A stretch of DNA of 64,000 bases from an uncultured Mycoplasmatota bacterium. Its GTDB lineage: Bacteria > Bacillota_I > Bacilli_A > RF39 > UBA660. The stretch lies in assembly GCA_900546245.1 (NCBI GenBank), contig URBY01000001.1:18963-82962 (forward strand), given 5' to 3'. The notes under the pieces are model-generated. The model saw only the letters and a list, made by a program, of their open reading frames with translations, made no database searches and was not told where the DNA came from. Every line of letters begins with the position of its first letter. The first letter of the stretch is position 1. This document shows positions 1 to 10,500 of the stretch, piece after piece. A program made the translations under genes and the position numbers.

Positions 1-11
1 TTTTACTTTTT

Positions 12-353
12 TTATTTTTCATCTAACTCTGCTTGAGCTTCTAATGCTTCTAAAAATGATAATTTTGCTTCACTCGCAAGAGTTAATGCAAGAGAAATAC
101 AATCAGATGTATATTCAAGTCTATTATCAATATACTTTTCTAATTTTTCTTTGTCTCTAGCTTCTCTTTTATCTTCTAATTTTTCTTTTGCTTCATTAAT
201 ACTATCTTCAATTTTGCTTAAATGTTTTGAAAAAATTTTTTTAGTATCAGATTTTTTCTTATTTAATTCTTCCTTTGCTTCATCAAGATTTTTTTTAGTT
301 TCTTCAATTTTATCATCTAGCTCATCTTTAGCGTACATGCCCTTTATAACCAT
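12..353 (-). CDS. Small coiled-coil protein, start uncertain
   Basis: Encodes about 113 residues from the first ATG (MVIKGMYAKDELDDK). The protein is very rich in Lys, Glu and Asp, with heptad-like Leu/Ile spacing over most of its length, so a long coiled coil is likely. The C-terminal part (roughly residues 75-108) is more Ala/Leu rich. The reading frame stays open for about 45 codons upstream of this ATG, to near position 490, and that stretch has the same coiled-coil composition. It contains no ATG, GTG or TTG. An AAAGGAAG ribosome-site-like sequence lies near 465 but faces only an ATA codon. The true start may be non-canonical or lost. I recognise no family. Confidence 0.45.
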   Translation of the reverse strand: MVIKGMYAKDELDDKIEETKKNLDEAKEELNKKKSDTKKIFSKHLSKIEDSINEAKEKLEDKREARDKEKLEKYIDNRLEYTSDCISLALTLASEAKLSFLEALEAQAELDEK

Positions 354-567
354 AGTATCTGTTGAGTCTTTTAATTTTTCATTTATTTTATTTAACTCAT
401 CATTTATTTTATTTAATTTTTCTTCTAATTCTTTATTTTTTATTTTTTTATCTTCCTTTCTTTTATATAATGTAAAATATTTAAATATTTATTCAATATA
501 TTTTGTACCACATCCTTTTACCCTACAATTCAATTATAAAATCTATAATATAAATTTTAAAACGCAT
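354..567. other. Intergenic stretch with in-frame upstream extension
   Basis: This holds the open minus-strand extension of the coiled-coil ORF (354 to about 490) and then AT-rich sequence up to the terminator of the broken P-loop gene. I see no other gene. The plus-strand open frame crossing this region is an antisense shadow of the Lys/Glu-rich coding strand. Confidence 0.4.
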
Positions 568-596
568 AAAAAAAAGTGTCATTATTTTTGACACTT
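568..596 (-). terminator. Rho-independent terminator of the P-loop pseudogene
   Basis: On the minus strand AAGTGTCA and TGACACTT form an 8-bp stem around a 7-base loop, followed by a run of T. The gene's TAA stop lies in the loop. Confidence 0.8.
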
Positions 597-944
597 GCTA
601 CATTTTGTCATATTTACGTAATTATTTATATTACCATCTAATAATATTTTTACTTTATTTACTAATGTATCTATATCATGTGGATATATATGAGCGCAGT
701 CAATAATAAACTTTTCATCAGTATCATTAATAATATCCGTTATTGTTTTAAAAAGTGTACATAATATTTTACTTGTATCATTAAATATTACATCACTTTT
801 TACTCCCTATTCTGAATAATTTCTTTTCATAGAGGCAGTTATATAATCAAATGTAATATGGTTATATCTTTTCTCTTCACAAATTTTCTCACATATTGTT
901 GATTTACCTGATTTTGCAACTCCCGCAATTAATAAATTTTTCAT
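582..944 (-). pseudogene. P-loop NTPase/kinase-like gene interrupted by one TAG
   Basis: ATG at 944 follows an AGGAGG site and encodes MKNLLIAGVAKSGKST, a Walker A motif (GVAKSGKST) typical of small nucleotide-kinase-like P-loop proteins. After 45 codons the frame meets TAG at 807-809. It then continues open in the same frame for 74 codons (beginning GVKSDVIFND, then FIIDCAHIYPHD, ending KCSKCQK) to TAA at 582. FIIDCAHIY looks like a Walker B or Asp-containing strand of the same fold. The full product would be 120 residues. A single substitution in a once intact gene is the simplest reading, because many genes here end at TAG. A sequencing error is possible. Confidence 0.65.
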
Positions 945-967
945 AATCCTCCTTTTAATATAAAAAT

Positions 968-988
968 AAAATCCTTAAAAAGGATTTA
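968..988 (-). terminator. Terminator downstream of tRNA-His
   Basis: The minus strand reads AAATCCTT, a short loop, AAGGATTT, then a T-rich tail just after the tRNA 3' end. Confidence 0.7.
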
Positions 989-997
989 TTTCATTAA

Positions 998-1074
998 TGG
1001 GGCGAAATAAGGGAGTCGAACCCTTGCATAACAGAGCCACAATCTGCCGTGTTAACCACTTCACCAATTCCGCC
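998..1074 (-). tRNA. tRNA-His (GTG anticodon)
   Basis: A complete cloverleaf can be drawn. The acceptor stem is GCGGAAT with ATTTCGC (one G-U), the D stem GTG/CAC, the anticodon stem GCAGA/TCTGT around the loop TTGTGGC (anticodon GTG), and the T arm AAGGG-TTCGACT-CCCTT. An encoded G at position -1 pairs with C73, the identity signature of tRNA-His. The CCA end is encoded. Confidence 0.95.
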
Positions 1075-1164
1075 ATAAAAATTACTCTATTAATATAACA
1101 TATAATTTGTTAAATAACAAGTATTTAAAAGAAAAAAGTGTTCAAATTAGTAATGGTGATAAAT

Positions 1165-2394
1165 ATGTTTGATAGTTATATAGTAAAAAATGAAACACTT
1201 TATATAGATTTAAATATTAATTATGATTTTGGGAACTTTAGAAATACTAAAACAAGTTTTAAAAATGAACTAAAGAAATTTTTAAATAATCTAAAAATAA
1301 ATTTTAATAAAATTGTTCTTACATGTTCTGGAGTAATAATTGGAAGTATTATACTAACAAATAATAATTTTAATAATGAAGTATCTATGAAATATGTTCC
1401 AAATATTGATACAAGTATTCCATATGTTACGCATTATGATAACGAAAAAAAAGATGACAATATATCAGTAAACAATGATGTAAATGAAACTACAAAAAAT
1501 GTAAATAATGGTCAAATTATTAACAATAATGTAGAAAAATCTGTAAATACAGAGCATTCAAACATAGATAATGTAAGCTTTAATAGCACAACTAATTCTA
1601 GTGTGTCAGAAATTACTGTTTATAGGTCAAATGGAAGCGTAATTAACCTTAATATGACTGATTATTTAATAGGAGTTGTATCATCTGAGATGCCAGCATC
1701 ATTTAATTTAGAAGCATTAAAGGCACAAAGTGTACTTGCTAGAACATATGCATTAAAAGCAAAACAAACTGGAAAAAAATTAACAGATACAGTAAGTACT
1801 CAAAGTTATATTGACATAGATCAAATGAAAAATAAATGGGGAAATAGTTTTAATACATATTATAATAAAATTAAAAATGCTGTGGAAAATACAAATGAAG
1901 AATATTTAAGCTACAATGGAAATTATATTGAAGCATTATATCACTCTACAAATAATGGTAAGACAGAATCATCCCTTGATGTATTTGGAAATTATTATCC
2001 ATATCTTATTTCAGTATCATCCGAATATGATAAAAATGCATCAAGTTATTTAAGAACAATAAATATGCCACTTGATACAATATCAAATAAACTTGGATTA
2101 AGTTTAAATAATGATTCTGTAATAAGTATTCTTAGTTATACAGATGGAGGCAACATAAAAGAAATTAATATTAATGGAAATAATTTTTCTGGTAAAAAAG
2201 TAAGAGAACTATTGGGTCTTAGAAGTGCTGACTTCGATATTAGTATTAGTGATAATAATGCAAATATTACAACTAGAGGATATGGTCATGGTGTAGGTAT
2301 GAGCCAATATGGCGCAAACGGTATGGCAAATGCTGGATATAGTTATAAAGATATTTTATCTCATTATTATCCAGGAACAACACTTACTAAATAA
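1165..2394 (+). CDS. SpoIID/LytB-domain peptidoglycan enzyme
   Basis: A 409-residue membrane-anchored protein. A hydrophobic segment (VLTCSGVIIGSIIL) lies near residues 55-70, then a long Asn-rich linker, then a SpoIID/LytB domain over about the last 260 residues. Family signatures are DYLIGVVSSEMPA, with the Glu that is catalytic in SpoIID lytic transglycosylases, the following LKAQSVLARTYALK, and the C-terminal RGYGHGVGMSQYGANGMA. SpoIID proteins cleave glycan strands from which stem peptides have been removed. I chose ATG 1165 over the GTG at 1138 because GGTGAT sits 6 bases upstream of it. Nothing else here suggests sporulation, so a role in vegetative wall remodelling is more likely. Confidence 0.85.
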   Translation: MFDSYIVKNETLYIDLNINYDFGNFRNTKTSFKNELKKFLNNLKINFNKIVLTCSGVIIGSIILTNNNFNNEVSMKYVPNIDTSIPYVTHYDNEKKDDNISVNNDVNETTKNVNNGQIINNNVEKSVNTEHSNIDNVSFNSTTNSSVSEITVYRSNGSVINLNMTDYLIGVVSSEMPASFNLEALKAQSVLARTYALKAKQTGKKLTDTVSTQSYIDIDQMKNKWGNSFNTYYNKIKNAVENTNEEYLSYNGNYIEALYHSTNNGKTESSLDVFGNYYPYLISVSSEYDKNASSYLRTINMPLDTISNKLGLSLNNDSVISILSYTDGGNIKEININGNNFSGKKVRELLGLRSADFDISISDNNANITTRGYGHGVGMSQYGANGMANAGYSYKDILSHYYPGTTLTK

Positions 2395-2398
2395 AAAA

Positions 2399-2424
2399 AC
2401 ATAAAACTTATTTACGTTTTATGT
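2399..2424. terminator. Bidirectional terminator between the SpoIID-like gene and rluB
   Basis: ACATAAAAC and GTTTTATGT form a perfect 9-bp stem with an 8-base loop, flanked by A and T runs. It serves two convergent genes and overlaps the rluB stop. Confidence 0.75.
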
Positions 2425-3136
2425 TATTAGTATATGCATATAATTGTTTTACTTCTTTTATAGTAAGTTTTCTAAATTCGCCAGATGATAAACCTTGAAG
2501 AGTTAAAAATGCGATTGACTCTCTTTTTAATTTAATAACATTATATCCGGCACTTTCAAATATTCTTTTAACCTCATGATTTCTTCCATCATGAATAGTT
2601 ATTTCAACAATACATGTATTACTCTTTTTATCAGCACTTTTTAATTTTACTCTATCAGGAATACATTTTATACCATCTATTACAATTCCACTTTTTATTT
2701 TTTTAATTGAATAACCATCTATAATTCCTTCTAGTTTTGCAATATAAACCTTAGGAATTTTATTTTTTGGATGAAGCATCATATTAGCAAATTCTCCATC
2801 ATTAGTTAAAAGTATAATACCTGTTGTATCATAATCAAGTCTTCCAACTGGATAAAGTCTTTTATTTGAACTAAAGAAATCTACTACTGTTTTTCTTCCT
2901 TTATCATCTTTTGTAGATGATATTACTCCTCTTGGTTTATATAAAATATAATACTCTTTATCTTGCTTTGATATAGTATTTCCGTCTACAATAATTTCTT
3001 CATTACCTTCTACTTTTGATCCTAATTCAGTAATTCTCTCACCATTAACAAATACTTTTCCCTTTACTATATATTCTTCTGCTTTTCTTCTAGAACAAAA
3101 ACCTGAATCCGCAATTGCTTTTTGTAATCTAACCAT
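2408..3136 (-). CDS. rluB: Ribosomal large-subunit pseudouridine synthase B
   Basis: A 242-residue RsuA/RluB-family enzyme that isomerises a uridine in 23S rRNA helix 89. An N-terminal S4 RNA-binding domain (about residues 2-60, RLQKAIADSGFCSRRKAEEYI) is followed by the catalytic domain. GRLDYDTTGIILLTNDGE carries the catalytic Asp, and GRNHEVKRIFESAG is the C-terminal family motif. Length is normal. A GAGGAGG ribosome site precedes the ATG. RluB is chosen over RsuA by overall similarity. Confidence 0.9.
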   Translation of the reverse strand: MVRLQKAIADSGFCSRRKAEEYIVKGKVFVNGERITELGSKVEGNEEIIVDGNTISKQDKEYYILYKPRGVISSTKDDKGRKTVVDFFSSNKRLYPVGRLDYDTTGIILLTNDGEFANMMLHPKNKIPKVYIAKLEGIIDGYSIKKIKSGIVIDGIKCIPDRVKLKSADKKSNTCIVEITIHDGRNHEVKRIFESAGYNVIKLKRESIAFLTLQGLSSGEFRKLTIKEVKQLYAYTNNIKRK

Positions 3137-3199
3137 AAGAATTCCTCCTCGCTAGAAAAGTATACCATGAATAGATAAAATTAGCAAATGTTACACAGA

Positions 3200-3231
3200 A
3201 AAAGTTATTCCAGTACACTGTAATAACTTTT
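3200..3231 (-). terminator. Terminator after the DacF-like gene
   Basis: AAAGTTATT and AATAACTTT arms flank a 12-base centre, with a T run on the minus strand side. It overlaps the stop of the carboxypeptidase gene. Confidence 0.65.
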
Positions 3232-4240
3232 ATCTTACATATATTGGTTCTTTATGAACACTATTATTTTTATAGAATACTTCAATATAACCAACTGAAC
3301 CATCAATTCTATCTTTTTTATTATACATAATTACATTAGTATTAATATTATCTCTTTCATTATTTTTCATTAGATAATAATAATTACTCTTTACATATAA
3401 ATTTTTATATTTTTTAGACTTTATCCTTATTTTCTCCTTATTTATAATCAAATAATTACTATAATTTGCAAACCCATATTCATATAATTTTTTATGTGTA
3501 TTAAAATCATCTCTATCATTAAATGTAACCGCAATTAAATTAACATTCCTTTTAGTTGCACTTGTTACAAGTGTTCTTTTAGCTTTTACTGTATAACCTG
3601 TTTTACCACCTGTTGCATATTTATATGAAAATAATAACTTATTTTTATTTGTCCAAGAATATACATTTGCATTTGTCTCAACCATTATTTTTTTAGTACT
3701 ATCTATTTCCTTAAAATCATATAAATTATTTGCATATTTCATTAAAAGTGCCATATCATAGCAAGTTGAATAATTTCCAGTCTCATCATCATCAAGACCA
3801 GATGGATTATTAAATACAGTATTTTTCATACCAATTTCTCCTGCTTTTTCATTCATTTTATTAACAAATTTATCATGGCCTCCTAAATAATCTTCAATAG
3901 CAAGTGCAGCATCATTTCCACTTCTAAGAAGTAGTCCATATACTAAATTTCTAAGACTTATTTTTTCTCCTTCTTTAATATATATACCAGAACCATGTGA
4001 TTTTAATATACTTTCATTAATAGTAACCATATCATCTAGTTTACCAGATTCAATTGCAAGTACTGCCGTCATTATTTTTGTAGTACTCGCAATTAAATGT
4101 TTTTCATTAATATTTTTAGAAAACAATATTCTACCAGAATCCTGATCGATAAGTATAGCATTATTACTTGGTACTGATATAGCAAAACAAGTATTTAAAC
4201 CTATAAAAAATGTAATTATAAAAACTATAAATTTCTTCAT
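3230..4240 (-). CDS. D-alanyl-D-alanine carboxypeptidase (peptidase S11)
   Basis: A 336-residue secreted low-molecular-weight penicillin-binding protein that trims the terminal D-Ala from wall pentapeptides. An N-terminal signal peptide (MKKFIVFIITFFIGLNTCFA) precedes all three active-site motifs: STTK with the nucleophilic Ser near residue 52, SGN near 107, and KTG near 215. The family's C-terminal domain is shortened and I see no clear amphipathic membrane anchor. It lies downstream of a lipoprotein gene in the same direction. DacA and DacF cannot be told apart from this sequence. Confidence 0.9.
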   Translation of the reverse strand: MKKFIVFIITFFIGLNTCFAISVPSNNAILIDQDSGRILFSKNINEKHLIASTTKIMTAVLAIESGKLDDMVTINESILKSHGSGIYIKEGEKISLRNLVYGLLLRSGNDAALAIEDYLGGHDKFVNKMNEKAGEIGMKNTVFNNPSGLDDDETGNYSTCYDMALLMKYANNLYDFKEIDSTKKIMVETNANVYSWTNKNKLLFSYKYATGGKTGYTVKAKRTLVTSATKRNVNLIAVTFNDRDDFNTHKKLYEYGFANYSNYLIINKEKIRIKSKKYKNLYVKSNYYYLMKNNERDNINTNVIMYNKKDRIDGSVGYIEVFYKNNSVHKEPIYVR

Positions 4241-4268
4241 ATTTATACCTCTAATAAACTATATGAAA

Positions 4269-4287
4269 AAAGACTATAAATAGTCTT
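4269..4287 (-). terminator. Terminator of the lipoprotein gene
   Basis: AAGACTA and TAGTCTT form a 7-bp stem with a T run on the minus strand, overlapping the stop codon at 4286. Confidence 0.75.
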
Positions 4288-4894
4288 ATGAAGTATATAT
4301 TCCATGTAATTTTTCAATATCACTATTACTTAATTGGTCTAATTGCCATTCACCATTTACTTTTGTTAAAGTAAATTCAATAGTATATTTTACTGTATCA
4401 GTTACTTTTTCCATTTCAGATATTTTATATTCCATAAATTTATCTTCATCATAATCAGTAGCTGTAATATTATCTGTTTCATCTGATTTTTCATTAGTAG
4501 TTACAGTATCTTCTTCTTTAGCAGTTGTTTTATCTTCTTTTTTAAATTCATCAGGATGTGAATTTAAATATTCATTTGCTTTTTTAATAGCTGATCCATA
4601 ATCATATACTGTTATTTCTGCTTCTACAACAGCATTATTATCCTCTATTATTTCATCTTTAATCTCATATTTCATATTCTTATATTGCTTAGTCATAAGA
4701 GTTTTGTATCTTTCTTGATGATCTGCTACTTTTATATCATTTTTAATTGTATTTACTAAATCTTCTATAATATCAGAATTTTCATTTTTATATTTATCTA
4801 AAAATTCTGATACCTTTTGTTTTGGTGTAGTAGCAGCACCTAATGTACATGCAGATAAAAGAATTACAAATAATGCTAAAAATACTTTTTTCAT
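4286..4894 (-). CDS. Lipoprotein of unknown function
   Basis: A 202-residue predicted lipoprotein. The signal peptide MKKVFLALFVILLSAC ends in a lipobox (LSAC), so Lgt, also encoded here, should lipidate the Cys. The mature part is charged. It runs through a helical segment (QKVSEFLDKYKNENSDIIEDLV), a strand-rich middle and an acidic Thr/Glu/Asp-rich linker to a C-terminal piece (YTIEFTLTKVNGEWQLDQLS). This pattern recalls lipoproteins with an NTF2-like or DUF4878-type domain, but I do not assign one. ATG 4894 is chosen because AGGAGG lies directly upstream and the signal peptide starts there. It follows the large surface-protein gene. Confidence 0.75.
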   Translation of the reverse strand: MKKVFLALFVILLSACTLGAATTPKQKVSEFLDKYKNENSDIIEDLVNTIKNDIKVADHQERYKTLMTKQYKNMKYEIKDEIIEDNNAVVEAEITVYDYGSAIKKANEYLNSHPDEFKKEDKTTAKEEDTVTTNEKSDETDNITATDYDEDKFMEYKISEMEKVTDTVKYTIEFTLTKVNGEWQLDQLSNSDIEKLHGIYTS

Positions 4895-4965
4895 AAAAAT
4901 CCTCCTTCTTTTTATATTTTGATTAAATTCCAAATTTTTATTCAAAAAAATAAAAAAATGAGTAA

Positions 4966-7545
4966 TTATTTTTTACCCATTTTTTTGTTTAAAATTATTA
5001 ATCCTGCAATTGCTACAACTAATACTGTTATTATAATAGCATATCTAATTCTTTGTTGTCCTGTTGAAATATTAATAATTAATTCTGCTTGTGCTTCAGC
5101 ACCTTCACCAACAGTAACTTTTTTATTAATGATTGTTGTTGTACCAATTACATATCCATTTTCATTAACAACAAAATCAGCATTTGTTTCACTTACCTTT
5201 GGAAGTACAAATCCTTCTGGTGCTTCTATTTCAACCACTCTGTACTTTCCTTTAGCATTTACATCTACAAAGCAAGTTTCACCATTCGCAACTGGTGAAA
5301 ATGTATATATATCACTTTTACCAGTTGTATCAAATGTATAATTATTTTCCTTTTCATGGAATATTAATGATACATCTTCATATGTTGAATTTTTTTCATT
5401 ATATACTTGTATTTTAAACTTACCATCAGCTAAATAGTTGCCATCTTCATCTATTTTATAGAAACAGAACTCTCCTTTTGCATTTGGCCACTCTAATATC
5501 TGAGCTGGAGATGTTTGTCCACTTCTTGTTACTACAACTTTAATTTCTTTCCATTCAACAGTTGGATCAATCACATATCCATCCACAGTTTTAACTTCTT
5601 TTAAATAATATGTCCCAACTGGTAAATAATTAATTGTTATTTTACCAGATGCATTTGTAATTAATTGAATTGGTGTTCCTGTTCCACCTTCTGGATATTG
5701 ATATATTCCTTCACCTGTTTTAGTCAAATTAATTTGCTTTGACTTATCACTGTTATATAATTCAAAAGTTACACCCGGTAATTTTACATTATTCTTACCT
5801 TTTTTAATAATCTCAACCTTTGTTTTATAATTATTAACAGTTACAGATGCATTTGATGCTCTTTCATATTTTTTAGTAGTGTAATTATATACGAATAAAT
5901 CATAATTAACATCTATTTTTATTTTTGTTTCTCTTTCTTCTTTGGTACTAGAAAGCGTATATGGATATACAACTCCTGTTTCTTCAATTATATATTCACC
6001 TTTAGGTAAAAGTGCAAATACATATGTACTTTTATTTGCATCATATAATGTATTTACATCTCCACTAGATGAATAAACATAACTTCCACTATTTAATTTT
6101 TTAAATTTAATATAATTACCATTAGAATCTTTTATTCTAAAATGAGTTCCCTTTACTACTTCCTTAGTTGTTCCATCAATTTTATTAATAGAATATTTTT
6201 TACTTTCATTATAAATATTTACAAGTGCTATCTCATTTTCAGAGCCAGGTTTTACACTGTTTTTATTAGCTTCAGGAACACTTACAACTGTTTTACCATT
6301 TTTTATACTAAATAGAACATAAAAATCTCCTATTTTTTCATATCCTGGTGGTGTTTGTGTTTCTCTAAATAAATAATAACCTGTTTTTAATAATTTATAT
6401 TCTTTAGAAGTAGAATTATTTGATAAATCAATTGTATAAGCAACATTTTTTAAGTCACAATCTCCAGTTGTATTAGTACATTTAAATACATTAAATTTTG
6501 CTCCCTTTAAATCTGTTCCTGTATCTTTATCCTTTTTTACAATTTTAAATTTACCTTCCTCTGTTTTTACATTTAATGATCTTTCAAATACTTTTTGATA
6601 GTTACCCATTAATACATCTTGTAATCCAGCAGTAGCAAATCTAAACCATCTAAATGATGAACTACCTGCAACTGTAGTACCTTTTACTAATTTAAATTTT
6701 ATACTTGCAGGATTTTCAATTGTATTTTTTGAATAAAATTTAACTTTACCTCCATTTTTATCAGATATTGATACACCACTTGGAAGTGATGATGTATCTA
6801 TATTGTATGAACCAACATCAATACCTTCTGATTCATATTGTTTAGTCGAATCATTCCAAGATAAAGTAAATGTTTGTCCAAATGCTGCTGGAACATTACC
6901 TTCTCCTGATAAATCACGAGCTTGATCTAGTATATTCTTATATATTGATAGAAGAGCTGGATCACTTGAAACATAATTATATGTATTATTAGGTACACCA
7001 TTTTGTGGATCATAATTATAATTATGTCTAGCATTTTCCATTACTTCCCATACAAGTATTTGTGTAACTAATACCCTTCTACATACATTTGCGTCTCTAC
7101 ATGTTGCTTTAAATCCACCACTGTTTGGAACAACAATTGTTCCTTCTATATTATTATTACCATTTTGATATCCACTTGCTAATATATTTTTTAAAAGTTC
7201 TTGCTGTGATGCAGATAGTGTTTGTCCTGTTGTTGTACTATATAAATCTGCAAAACCACTATGCTCATAAACAGTTTCTTTTTCATGAACACCTTTACCA
7301 GCATGTAAACAGTAACCATGGTAATAATCATTTCCTTGATAAACTTCATGTATATTAAACCAAGATGATTGATAAAAGTTATGTGCAACACTATTACTTA
7401 TATTATATCTACCACCAGGTGCAGTAGTAAATGTTGATAATTTAACCCATTTTGTACTATATTCCCATGCTGAAACATTTCGAAATGGAAAGAAGATAAT
7501 AATTGAAATAAATAATATAATAAATAATCTTAACTTCTTATTCAT
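4966..7545 (-). CDS. Thioester-domain, Cna-B repeat surface adhesin with TGQ C-terminus
   Basis: An 859-residue surface protein. A signal peptide leads into a thioester-type domain, with Cys in YCLHAGK and Gln in TQILVWEVM as the expected Cys-Gln pair. About four SpaA/Cna-B repeats follow, each opening with a KxDxxT-like strand and closing with an E-containing strand (RETQTPPGYE, IEETGVVYPY, LKEVKTVDGY, VVEIEAPEGF), the usual positions for isopeptide-forming Lys and Glu. The C-terminus is AELIINISTGQQ, a transmembrane helix, then a Lys-rich tail, with no LPxTG. ATG 7545 overlaps the upstream stop by 8 bases and GGAGG lies 8 bases before it, suggesting translational coupling. Confidence 0.85.
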   Translation of the reverse strand: MNKKLRLFIILFISIIIFFPFRNVSAWEYSTKWVKLSTFTTAPGGRYNISNSVAHNFYQSSWFNIHEVYQGNDYYHGYCLHAGKGVHEKETVYEHSGFADLYSTTTGQTLSASQQELLKNILASGYQNGNNNIEGTIVVPNSGGFKATCRDANVCRRVLVTQILVWEVMENARHNYNYDPQNGVPNNTYNYVSSDPALLSIYKNILDQARDLSGEGNVPAAFGQTFTLSWNDSTKQYESEGIDVGSYNIDTSSLPSGVSISDKNGGKVKFYSKNTIENPASIKFKLVKGTTVAGSSSFRWFRFATAGLQDVLMGNYQKVFERSLNVKTEEGKFKIVKKDKDTGTDLKGAKFNVFKCTNTTGDCDLKNVAYTIDLSNNSTSKEYKLLKTGYYLFRETQTPPGYEKIGDFYVLFSIKNGKTVVSVPEANKNSVKPGSENEIALVNIYNESKKYSINKIDGTTKEVVKGTHFRIKDSNGNYIKFKKLNSGSYVYSSSGDVNTLYDANKSTYVFALLPKGEYIIEETGVVYPYTLSSTKEERETKIKIDVNYDLFVYNYTTKKYERASNASVTVNNYKTKVEIIKKGKNNVKLPGVTFELYNSDKSKQINLTKTGEGIYQYPEGGTGTPIQLITNASGKITINYLPVGTYYLKEVKTVDGYVIDPTVEWKEIKVVVTRSGQTSPAQILEWPNAKGEFCFYKIDEDGNYLADGKFKIQVYNEKNSTYEDVSLIFHEKENNYTFDTTGKSDIYTFSPVANGETCFVDVNAKGKYRVVEIEAPEGFVLPKVSETNADFVVNENGYVIGTTTIINKKVTVGEGAEAQAELIINISTGQQRIRYAIIITVLVVAIAGLIILNKKMGKK

Positions 7546-10500
7546 TGTCATATCCTCCTTCTTCCATTTCATCTTCTGTAACCTCATTATCTATAATTGT
7601 ATATTCATCATCATCAACAATTTCTAAGAAATTAGTAATAATTGGCTTTATTTTTAAATCTGTTGCTGCAACAAAATTTATATAATCTCCACCATTATTT
7701 GTAACTAAATCTAATACAATTGTTATATAATATTTTTCACCAGGCATAATCATTGTTTTATTAAGGTCTTTATAATATAAATTACCTTCACTTTCATACC
7801 ATCCATCATTTTCTGGTAGATTTGGATTAAATGTCATACCTTCTGGTATTGTTTCTATAATATTTCCGATTGTACCTGGAAAATATCTTGAGTTTTCAAG
7901 TTCAATTAAGTAACTTACTCTAAATGATGTATTTTTTAAGTTTTTAACATCTATTTTAACTTTATTTTGTTTTTCATAATCATATGATTGAACACCTTTA
8001 TTAGATGTTACTGTTACATTTGTTATATATTTATTCATTTTAATATCAAAATCTTGTCTTACTCTTAAACCTAAATCGATATTTGATGCCGCAACTATAT
8101 CATTATCTAACTTAACTATATTAGACACTGCTGAACAAGTTCCATCGTTTAACATATCTGCATCAGAATCTACTAAAGATAAATCTCCTTTACCTGTAGG
8201 ATCCTGTTTATTTTTTTCTGTTACAGTATATTTATCACAATCAAATGTATATTTAACATAATAATTACCAGATGTTAATGCTTTAAATTTATAAGCACCT
8301 TTTAAATTTGTTACAGTTTCTTCAACTAATTCATCACTATCACTTATAACTTCTAATGGCTTTTTATAATCTGTTACATTTGAAGATGCTTTATATAATT
8401 GAACTATAATATCTGATAATCTTGGTTCTTTATTAGAATATATTCCATCATAATTTTGATCTTCAAATACATAACCTGATATTGTTCTATTATATACAGA
8501 AACTGTTGAAACATTTGAGCTATATACTCTTGTACCTATTTCAGTAGATGTACATTCATTTTCATTTGCATCTTCATCCTTACAAATTAAACTATTTTTA
8601 TGTAACATATAGAAATTATTATTATATGTATCTAATTCTTTGTTACCTTTTGTTGTTATTACAATATTTATTCCGGTTTCACCTGCGAAATAACTTCCCT
8701 TTTGAATTGGATTTGATGAAACAATTTTTATTGCAGTAACATCATTAGTTACAAAAGTATAGTTTGTCCATTTTGTCCAATTAACAGAATTTGAATTTTT
8801 CATTTCATTATTTAATATTGTTTTAGGATTATCCTTTGTATAATATGCTTCATAACCTGCTGGTAATGTATTATATATAGAAACACCAATAGTTCCACTA
8901 TAAGTTGATCCATATGATGAACCAACACCATCACCATTATAAGGAAGTATATTTAATAATTCTAAGTTGGCATTATCTGCTACAAGATTTGTAGCCTTCA
9001 TATTATAACCATAACTTCCATTTGCCTCGATATAATTTAGACCAACAGAACCAAGTGCTGTAATATCATTTGTATTTCTCAAAATTATTTCTTTTGTATT
9101 TGTTCTTAAACTTTCTGGTGTATTTGCTGGAATTTCAAGTGTTGCATTTGTATTAGGTTTTACCTTACCTGTTATTACCGCTTTTATATTAGCAGCAGTA
9201 TTATCCAAAGTATTAATAACTACATAAGCATGAATTTTTAATACTGGTATAGTTCCTGCGGCTGAAACACTTTCTTTTTTTATTTCCTCTGCACTATAGC
9301 TATATGAATATGTTAAATAACTTTTACCATTAGCATCTGTAGCTTCAGATGGAGTACCTACTGGTTTTTTATCTCCCTTTAATACTGCAACCGTCATAGA
9401 TGTTGGAAGTGTAACACTTACTGTAGCACCTGATATTTCAGCATTCATATCTGATTTATATATTACTGGTCTTATTTGAATTTCCATTGGATCATTTTGT
9501 CCAGAATATATTTCATTTTTCTCTGAATTATTTTTATCAAGAACTGTTATATCATCTATTGATGCTTTTAATCCTGTTACAATAATACTATTACCATATT
9601 TACTTTTTGGGCTTTCCTCTTTTGATACTTTATACATTGCATTATCATATAATGTTTTGCTATAAGACATATCACTTGTTTGTTTAGACAAATTAACTGG
9701 TATTACATTTTTTCCTGATTCATACATATAAAATCTTTCTTTATTACCATCTTGTTCCCAGTCTGTAAATCCACGTGAGACAACTTGATATGAATTACCA
9801 ACTAAATTTGTGTTATTTTTAACTTGTGCTTTAAATCTAAGAGTTGTTGTAACACCTGTTTTGTATGTACTTGAAACATTTAATCTAATAAGAATTATTT
9901 TATCACTATTACTGCTATTTACAGCTGTTGCTTCATTTATTGATTCATACCATTTAACAGATGAATTTTCTTCTATACATGGTCCGCCATAATAATTCAT
10001 TAATTCTTCTTTTGATAATTTTGATAAATTAGTTGGACAATAGCTTGGTGCATCACTTTTAACTTTAAAATAATTTGAATTCCATTCACCAATACCATAA
10101 TTTAATGTATATTGATGATTTTTATCCTTATCACTAAAGTTAATATAATAATCTTTACTTTCATCTGATAAATTATTTATATTTATAATTTTTATTGCTG
10201 TATTATCTATTTTTAAATAGTTTGTGATTCCATTTGGTAAATCATCACCTACATTAAGCCCATAATTTATTGTATCTTGTATATAAAATTCTTCATTATA
10301 GTTATAAAATGCAGAATTTGGTAATGTAGTAACTGGTTTATCTGTTATTTCAGATGTTTGAATATTATTTGAATTAATAAAATCAACTTTTGATAGATAA
10401 TCCCCTACAAAAGGGACATAATTATCTAACATAGTTATACTCTCACCATTTGCTGATATTGTATAATTAATATTACTCTTATTTGTAAAATCTGTTCTTT

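Noticed and set aside
151..591. Plus-strand open frame rich in Ser/Phe/Leu
   Set aside because: It is antisense to the Lys/Glu-rich coiled-coil ORF and its extension, has shadow composition and no ribosome site.
582..944. Stop codon recoding (TAG read as an amino acid)
   Set aside because: TAG ends other intact genes here, for example uvrB and the PrgI gene, so recoding is not supported.
1165..2394. SpoIID as evidence that the organism forms spores
   Set aside because: SpoIID/LytB domains occur in non-sporulating bacteria and no other sporulation gene is present.
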